Assembly (NCBI GenBank): GCA_947175305.1 | Contig: CAMWMO010000159.1 | Coordinates: 1 to 5,036, forward strand | Direction: 5' to 3' | DNA from: an uncultured Lachnospiraceae bacterium | Lineage (GTDB): Bacteria; Bacillota; Clostridia; Lachnospirales; Lachnospiraceae | DNA: 5,036 nt | Shown: positions 1 through 3,342 of the stretch, one piece after another | Layout of the letters: each line of letters opens with the position of its first letter | Numbering within the stretch: position 1 is the stretch's first letter | Translations under genes and position numbers: made by a program | Notes under the pieces: generated by a model | The model's input: the letters and a program-made list of their open reading frames with translations, nothing else | Told to the model about the DNA's origin: nothing | The model's database searches: none

Positions 1-686
1 TTCATATTCAGATGCACTGCAATTACCTGCTCCGTTTGTCTGTCAAGGTATCGGAATCGCTCCGTTTGAAGTAACTTTATCAAACGTTTCTTATCCCGTC
101 TGCACTGCATCGCCTGGAAAAAATCTCTTAAGTCTGTTTGATAATCCTCCGGCTTCACAAAATCCGCCTCTATCAAAGGAAAACTATAGTCCTGAAATCC
201 CACTAAGGCTCTTTCTTCCGCCGAATGCCAGAACATCTGCGAAAGCTTATAACGGGCTTCCCAGTGTCCTTCTCCCAGATACAATACAGTTGTGATCATT
301 GGGAGAAGAAAGTCAGCTTCTTTCATTCTGCTCTTTTTCTCGCGGTAACTGTCATAATCTCCGTCGCTCATGTGCCGCTTATGTATCTCCCTTATCTGAT
401 ACTCATACTCGCATGCATCGTATACCATTACCCGCTCCGGCATACTGTAATCTGATTCTGTCTCTATTTCTAAACCATAACAGATATTCAGTTTCCGGTC
501 TTTCATAACGACGTCTCTTTCTTTTTCTCCGGATATTCCGGACAAGGAAGGATACACACGCCTAAGCAATGTCAGATTTTCCGGAAGAAGGATTTTCTCC
601 CCACGGTATACATTCCGGTTGATGAGTTCTGCAAACCGTTCCTCATCAGAAAAGAACGGCCTGTCTTTCGTATCCTGTCTTCCCAT
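1..686 (-). CDS. Rpn/YhgA-like PD-(D/E)XK nuclease family protein, partial (3' end beyond window)
   Basis: A 228-codon open frame starts with ATG at 686 and has no stop before the left edge, so the C-terminus is missing. The start MGRQDTKD, then FADLIN-like FAELINRNVYRGE and ILLPENL, are typical of Rpn/YhgA-type proteins that are abundant in Lachnospiraceae. The nuclease core is visible: ERD with D58, then GLEIETE (E73, E75) followed by YSMPERVMVYDA. Later LLPMITTVLYLGEGHWEA and the region near DYSFPLIEA also fit the family. Known Rpn proteins are PD-(D/E)XK endonucleases linked to recombination and related to transposases; some have defence roles. Relatives usually read E-x-Q at the second acidic motif, whereas this one reads E-x-E. 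The start is supported by AGAGGG just upstream, though the spacing is short (about 2-3 nt). An in-frame ATG at 743 would add 19 residues but has no visible ribosome site. The gene has its own promoter, so it is probably not part of the EPS operon. Family assignment is from recall of motifs, without a search. Confidence 0.8.
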   Translation of the reverse strand, partial: MGRQDTKDRPFFSDEERFAELINRNVYRGEKILLPENLTLLRRVYPSLSGISGEKERDVVMKDRKLNICYGLEIETESDYSMPERVMVYDACEYEYQIREIHKRHMSDGDYDSYREKKSRMKEADFLLPMITTVLYLGEGHWEARYKLSQMFWHSAEERALVGFQDYSFPLIEADFVKPEDYQTDLRDFFQAMQCRRDKKRLIKLLQTERFRYLDRQTEQVIAVHLNM

Positions 687-857
687 ATCCCTCTTTCCGG
701 CTTCATGCCCATCGACCTCCCTATCCGTCAACGCACCCGCCATATTTATTGTTATCGGTGTGAAATATGGCTGAACCGCCGGAACCGGATATGCCGGTCT
801 ATCATTCCGAATCGAACGGAATTGAGAATTTCACATAGAAGAATTTTGATTCTTCAT
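687..857 (-). promoter_or_regulatory. Structured 5' leader of the Rpn-like gene
   Basis: Between the predicted transcription start (about 857) and the ATG at 686 lie several inverted repeats. They are: 838-844 with 849-855 (7 bp, 4-nt loop); 804-809 with 817-822 (6 bp, 7-nt loop); 784-788 with 794-798 (5 bp, 5-nt loop); and 740-747 with 763-770 (8 bp, 15-nt loop). A longer-range 8-bp pairing, 759-766 with 828-835, would enclose the two middle hairpins as a branched structure. It competes with the 740-770 stem for bases 763-766. I do not recognise a known riboswitch class. Part of the leader (from about 743) could instead be coding if the upstream in-frame ATG is used. Confidence 0.35.
838..855 (-). 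repeat. Perfect 7-bp inverted repeat at the start of the leader
   Basis: GAAGAAT and ATTCTTC flank a 4-nt loop. The repeat lies immediately downstream of the predicted -10 box, so it would form a hairpin at the 5' end of the transcript or act as an operator over the start site. No T-tract follows it, so it is not a terminator. Confidence 0.5.
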
Positions 858-863
858 GAACCT

Positions 864-892
864 ATTATAGGAGTCGAAAAACGGCTTGTCAA
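864..892 (-). promoter_or_regulatory. Consensus sigma-A promoter for the Rpn-like gene
   Basis: On the minus strand the -35 box TTGACA (892-887) and the -10 box TATAAT (869-864) both match consensus exactly, with a 17-bp spacer (870-886). Transcription would start near 857 and read toward the Rpn-like gene. An exact match with optimal spacing is unlikely by chance in an intergenic region. It implies strong expression unless the gene is repressed. Confidence 0.88.
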
Positions 893-912
893 TAGAATTT
901 GCAAAATTTTAT

Positions 913-928
913 AAACGTTTTAACGTTT
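913..928. repeat. AT-rich palindromic element upstream of the -35 box
   Basis: AAACGTT and AACGTTT form 7-bp arms separated by TT. The left part, AAACGTTT, is itself an 8-bp palindrome with a central CG. It sits about 20 bp upstream of the -35 box of the promoter at 864-892. Small palindromes with central CG occur in LacI-family operators, but no matching regulator is visible here. It could be a regulator site or chance in AT-rich DNA. Confidence 0.3.
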
Positions 929-986
929 TCTCCATCCTCTCGATATAAGGTATGTAATTGTCAAGGTTCTTTTGTATTTCCTACTA

Positions 987-1694
987 CTAATACGCCCCAT
1001 CCCCGCACAAAACCGCTGGAATCGTCTTAGCGATCATCTTGATATCCGTCCACAAACTCATATTCTCTATGTAGTCCAGATCCAGCTCCACCCATTCTTC
1101 CCATTTAATGCCGGCTCTGCCGCCAATCTGCCAATAGCATGTAAGCCCCGGTTGCACCACAAGCCTCTGCCGTTCATATGGGCTGCACTCCTCCATCTGA
1201 AACATCAGGATCGGCCTCGGTCCTACGATACTCATATCGCCCTTAATAATATTGATAAGCTGCGGTAATTCATCTATAGATAAACGCCTTATCACTTTAC
1301 CTATTTTCGTAATCCTTGGATCATTTTTTATTTTAAATGCATGACCTGTCTGCTCGTTATCCTTCATCATCTCATTCATTCGTTCCTCCGCATTAACATA
1401 CATGCTGCGAAACTTATACATATAAAAAGGCTTCATATCTTTTCCTGCCCGCTGTTGCGCAAAGAAAATCGGTCCGTTATCCTCACACTTAATGGCTATG
1501 GCAGTCACAAGAAACACTGGTAAGAGAACGATCAATGCCACTGTTGACAGCAGTACATCCATCAGTCTTTTGATCTGTTTGTAAACCGCGCTTTTACTCC
1601 GGTATATTTCATTCATGTTATGTCTGCTATAGCCTGCTTCCGCCATCGGGAATATCGGTCTTTCTATAGCATCTAACACAATGTTCTCCCGCAT
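987..1694 (-). CDS. Polyprenyl-phosphate sugar-1-phosphate transferase (PglC/EpsL-like, short form)
   Basis: A 235-residue bacterial sugar transferase (PF02397 type). It would transfer a sugar-1-phosphate from a UDP-sugar to undecaprenyl phosphate at the inner face of the membrane, the first step of polysaccharide repeat synthesis. Visible in order: basic KQIKRLMDVL, then a hydrophobic re-entrant or membrane helix (about residues 46-68), GPIFFAQQRAG, YKFRSM (about 93-98), NDPRITKIGKVIRR, SIDELPQL with the Asp-Glu pair (141-142) that forms the catalytic dyad in PglC relatives, KGDMSIVGPRP, QPGLTCYWQIGGR, and LWTDIKMIAKTIPAVL near the C-terminus. It lacks the N-terminal multi-helix domain of long WbaP-type enzymes. 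I chose the ATG at 1694 because GAGAGG lies 9 nt upstream and because a terminator hairpin occupies the in-frame extension. A longer TTG-started frame from 1790 exists but its extra 32 residues match nothing I recognise. It ends in two tandem TAG codons. Sugar specificity cannot be read from the sequence. Confidence 0.92.
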   Translation of the reverse strand: MRENIVLDAIERPIFPMAEAGYSRHNMNEIYRSKSAVYKQIKRLMDVLLSTVALIVLLPVFLVTAIAIKCEDNGPIFFAQQRAGKDMKPFYMYKFRSMYVNAEERMNEMMKDNEQTGHAFKIKNDPRITKIGKVIRRLSIDELPQLINIIKGDMSIVGPRPILMFQMEECSPYERQRLVVQPGLTCYWQIGGRAGIKWEEWVELDLDYIENMSLWTDIKMIAKTIPAVLCGDGAY

Positions 1695-1703
1695 TCCACT
1701 TAT

Positions 1704-1709
1704 CCTCTC
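1704..1709 (-). promoter_or_regulatory. Shine-Dalgarno GAGAGG that sets the transferase start
   Basis: GAGAGG lies 9 nt before the ATG at 1694 and directly abuts the T-tract of the hairpin at 1717-1755. It favours the 235-residue start over the upstream TTG at 1790, which has only GAGAG at 1797-1801. Confidence 0.65.
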
Positions 1710-1755
1710 AAAAATTGTCACACGTACCGCCGCTCTACGCGGCAGTACGCATAAC
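1710..1755 (-). terminator. Intrinsic terminator or attenuator before the sugar transferase gene
   Basis: On the minus strand the arms 1755-1739 and 1733-1717 form a 17-bp stem with a 5-nt loop (GTAGA), followed at once by AATTTTT. The inner 11 bp are GC-rich (around GCCGC/GCGGC) with one G-U pair; the outer 6 bp include three more G-U pairs. It begins about 49 nt after the stop of the secreted-protein gene and ends right at the Shine-Dalgarno of the transferase. It would therefore stop upstream transcripts, with transferase expression depending on read-through or antitermination. No convincing promoter lies between the hairpin and the transferase start. Confidence 0.82.
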
Positions 1756-1804
1756 CCCACACTTGTATAGAAATATATCAATGCTTCCAATATGAACTCT
1801 CAAA

Positions 1805-2482
1805 TTACTTACTCGGCATTGCAATAAATGCCAAAGTTCCCAGAGATGTCATCTCAACTACAACATGATCATCCCTGATTTCGGTTACATCAACTTCCAG
1901 CCATCGTCCGTTGACGATCTGGAACACTTTAATATTCTGCCCCGTTCTGATGCCTTTCATATAGAAATTCACCTGCGCGGTTCTGAATCCTGATACAGAT
2001 GCCTTAACACGCGTAACAGTCAACACACTGCCGCCCAGAGATGCCGCAAATGTCTTGGCAGAACTAACATCTGTAAGCGCCGGCTTTAACAACGAGAATA
2101 CCTGATTGCTGGGAGCGCCATTGATGATAACATGTCCACCCTGTCCGATCGGTACTGCATTATCAAGTCCCGGAATCGTTACGAGTGCATTGTTCAGATA
2201 CTCGCCTACAGATTTTCCTTCCGCTGCTGCAGCCTGCGCTACGGCTGCCGGTACAGAAGACGCCTCAACTGCCGGAGCAGGTGCCGCAGGCTCTTCTCTC
2301 TTTTTTTCCTTCGGCTTTGTGTTAGATGCAGTCGAACTCTTAGCCCCTTCGGTTGTTTTATTTTCTTCAGTGGCGTTGTCATCCTCTGCCGCCGTCGCCG
2401 CTTTCGTCGTTTCTTCCGCCGCCATGACAGGCACGGTAACCAGCATGGTTCCTGCCAGTACAAGCGCTAAAAACTTTTTCAT
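1805..2482 (-). CDS. Secreted protein of unknown family with low-complexity linker
   Basis: A 225-residue exported protein I cannot assign to a named family. Residues 1-21 are a signal peptide (MKKF, hydrophobic core, cleavage likely after VMA). Residues 22-90 are low complexity: first Glu/Thr/Lys-rich and acidic, then basic KPKEKKREE, then Ala/Pro-rich, as in wall-spanning linkers. Residues 91-225 look folded and beta-rich, with TIPGLDNAVPIGQGG, then GFRTAQVNFYMKG, IKVFQIVNGRWLEV and SLGTLAFIAM. The last part resembles the closing beta module seen in various clostridial surface proteins, but this is a weak impression. There is no LPXTG- or NPQTN-like sorting signal, no C-terminal membrane helix and no lipobox. 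I chose the ATG at 2482 because of a very strong ribosome site; an ATG at 2500 would put that site inside the gene. It follows the pseudo-sortase gene by 75 bp and precedes a terminator-like hairpin. A surface accessory role in EPS is inference from context. Confidence 0.8.
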   Translation of the reverse strand: MKKFLALVLAGTMLVTVPVMAAEETTKAATAAEDDNATEENKTTEGAKSSTASNTKPKEKKREEPAAPAPAVEASSVPAAVAQAAAAEGKSVGEYLNNALVTIPGLDNAVPIGQGGHVIINGAPSNQVFSLLKPALTDVSSAKTFAASLGGSVLTVTRVKASVSGFRTAQVNFYMKGIRTGQNIKVFQIVNGRWLEVDVTEIRDDHVVVEMTSLGTLAFIAMPSK

Positions 2483-2488
2483 TGGAAA

Positions 2489-2498
2489 CCCTCCTTTC
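2489..2498 (-). promoter_or_regulatory. Strong Shine-Dalgarno of the secreted-protein gene
   Basis: GAAAGGAGGG lies 6 nt before the ATG at 2482, close to a perfect match to the anti-SD sequence. It decides the start against the in-frame ATG at 2500 and suggests high translation of the secreted protein. Confidence 0.85.
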
Positions 2499-2517
2499 AT
2501 ATTCTAAGTGTGGTTTA

Positions 2518-2543
2518 TATTTACGTTTAAGAAAACGCAAATA
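2518..2543 (-). repeat. AT-rich inverted repeat between the pseudo-sortase and secreted-protein genes
   Basis: Arms of 11 bp (2518-2528 and 2533-2543, with one G-U pair when read on the minus strand) enclose a 4-nt loop. No T-run follows on the minus strand, so it is not a clear terminator. It could be an mRNA processing or stabilising hairpin, or an operator. A weak TATAAA overlaps its downstream edge, but the matching -35 is poor, so I do not call a promoter. Confidence 0.4.
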
Positions 2544-2557
2544 ACTTTTTATTCTCT

Positions 2558-3316
2558 CTATTCGGTAACTACTCTGTTTATTGTTCCTGCCTCATCCTGC
2601 ACCAATACTGCGAGCACTACGAACTGCTTCTCAGCATTTTCTTCTCTCTGCGTCGTGAGTGTAATCACATAGTTATATACGCCAACGCCCTCCCAGCCTT
2701 TGCGCAAATTCATTGTCATGTCTCTGGTCCCATACAGATCATCCAAAAACTGCTGACAGCCGGACAGATATGTGAAATCATAGGTACGGATCAGGCTCGT
2801 GTTCTCTCTTTCATAGGCAGCAAAAATCTCATAGGTCAGAACATTGCCGTCCAGATACAGATAGGCATACTCATGGTTCTCAAAAAAAACCGGGTCCGCA
2901 AACCGATACAGATCAGCAAACAGGCCGTCCCCCTTCTCTCCTGCCCTTCCATGCAGTACGGTGTTAAAGTCGCACATACTCGTCAGGTTAGCCAACTCTA
3001 TATAGATTGCCCCTGTATCGTCCTCTTTCCCCTCTGCATTGTGGCTCTCATAAAAGGTATCCGACTGTACGCTCTGTAAAACAGGATAGTCGATCTCTGT
3101 ACCGGGAATGGAAAGCCATGCAAAGATATCAGGATTTATCTCTCTTAATTCATCAAAATCGACTGACGCATTCGTCGTCTCTTCCGTTATTTCCTCCGTT
3201 GTTTCTTCTGTCATTTCTTCCCTGTGTTCCTCTTTATCAGTTCCGCACGCGCCGAGTGCCGCAGCTACTAAGAACAGATAAACCAAAACACCCCATTTTA
3301 TAGCCTTTCCCCGCAT
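2558..3316 (-). CDS. Lipoprotein with catalytically degenerate class B sortase domain (pseudo-sortase)
   Basis: A 252-residue protein. Residues 1-24 form a lipoprotein signal with lipobox LGAC, so Cys24 would be lipidated and the protein held on the outer face of the membrane. Residues 27-50 are an acidic Thr/Glu repeat linker. From about 54 the sortase B pattern is clear: INPDIFAWLSIPGTEIDYPVL, then FYESHNAEG (usual FYL-HN in active relatives), TGAIYIE, CDFNTVLHGR, GLFADLYRF, YLYLDGNVLTYEIFAAY, and YVITLTTQ with QFVVLAVLV. In active class B sortases the His lies in a YGHN-like motif, the Cys in TLSTC and the Arg about 8 residues later before F-V-V. Here those positions hold Arg124, Gln223 and Gln231, so transpeptidase activity is not expected. 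The frame is intact, with conserved fold residues, which argues against simple decay. ATG at 3316 is supported by AGAGGGG upstream. It follows the kinase-LCP gene by 26 bp, so the two are probably co-transcribed. A binding or scaffold role in EPS assembly is inference. Confidence 0.85.
   Translation of the reverse strand: MRGKAIKWGVLVYLFLVAAALGACGTDKEEHREEMTEETTEEITEETTNASVDFDELREINPDIFAWLSIPGTEIDYPVLQSVQSDTFYESHNAEGKEDDTGAIYIELANLTSMCDFNTVLHGRAGEKGDGLFADLYRFADPVFFENHEYAYLYLDGNVLTYEIFAAYERENTSLIRTYDFTYLSGCQQFLDDLYGTRDMTMNLRKGWEGVGVYNYVITLTTQREENAEKQFVVLAVLVQDEAGTINRVVTE
3173..3214 (-). repeat. Thr/Glu repeat segment in the lipoprotein linker
   Basis: The segment encodes MTEETTEEITEETT, a near-repeat of T-E-E units placed just after the lipidated Cys. 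It likely makes a flexible acidic spacer that lifts the sortase-fold domain away from the membrane. At the DNA level the codons vary (ACA/ACG, GAA/GAG), so it is an old repeat or one kept by selection, not a fresh slippage. Confidence 0.6.
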
Positions 3317-3342
3317 ATTCCCCTCTATTCCGAAGTAACTTC

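Noticed and set aside
705..914. 69-codon plus-strand open frame over the leader region
   Set aside because: It is Arg/Ile-rich with no ribosome site, and it lies opposite the promoter and hairpins of the Rpn-like gene.
942..964. Second minus-strand promoter using TTGACA at 959-964
   Set aside because: The nearest -10-like TATATC is only 11 bp away, too close for sigma-A, and no better -10 lies at 16-18 bp.
2483..2500. Start of the secreted protein at the ATG at 2500
   Set aside because: It would place the GAAAGGAGGG ribosome site inside the coding region and put extra residues ahead of a standard MKK signal peptide.
2106..2507. 133-codon plus-strand open frame, Ala/Ser-rich
   Set aside because: It is the complement of the Ala/Pro/Thr-rich linker of the secreted protein, whose signal peptide and ribosome site support the minus strand.
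2518..2543. Inverted repeat as an intrinsic terminator
   Set aside because: The stem is AT-rich and lacks a T-tract on the transcribed side, so termination is not supported.
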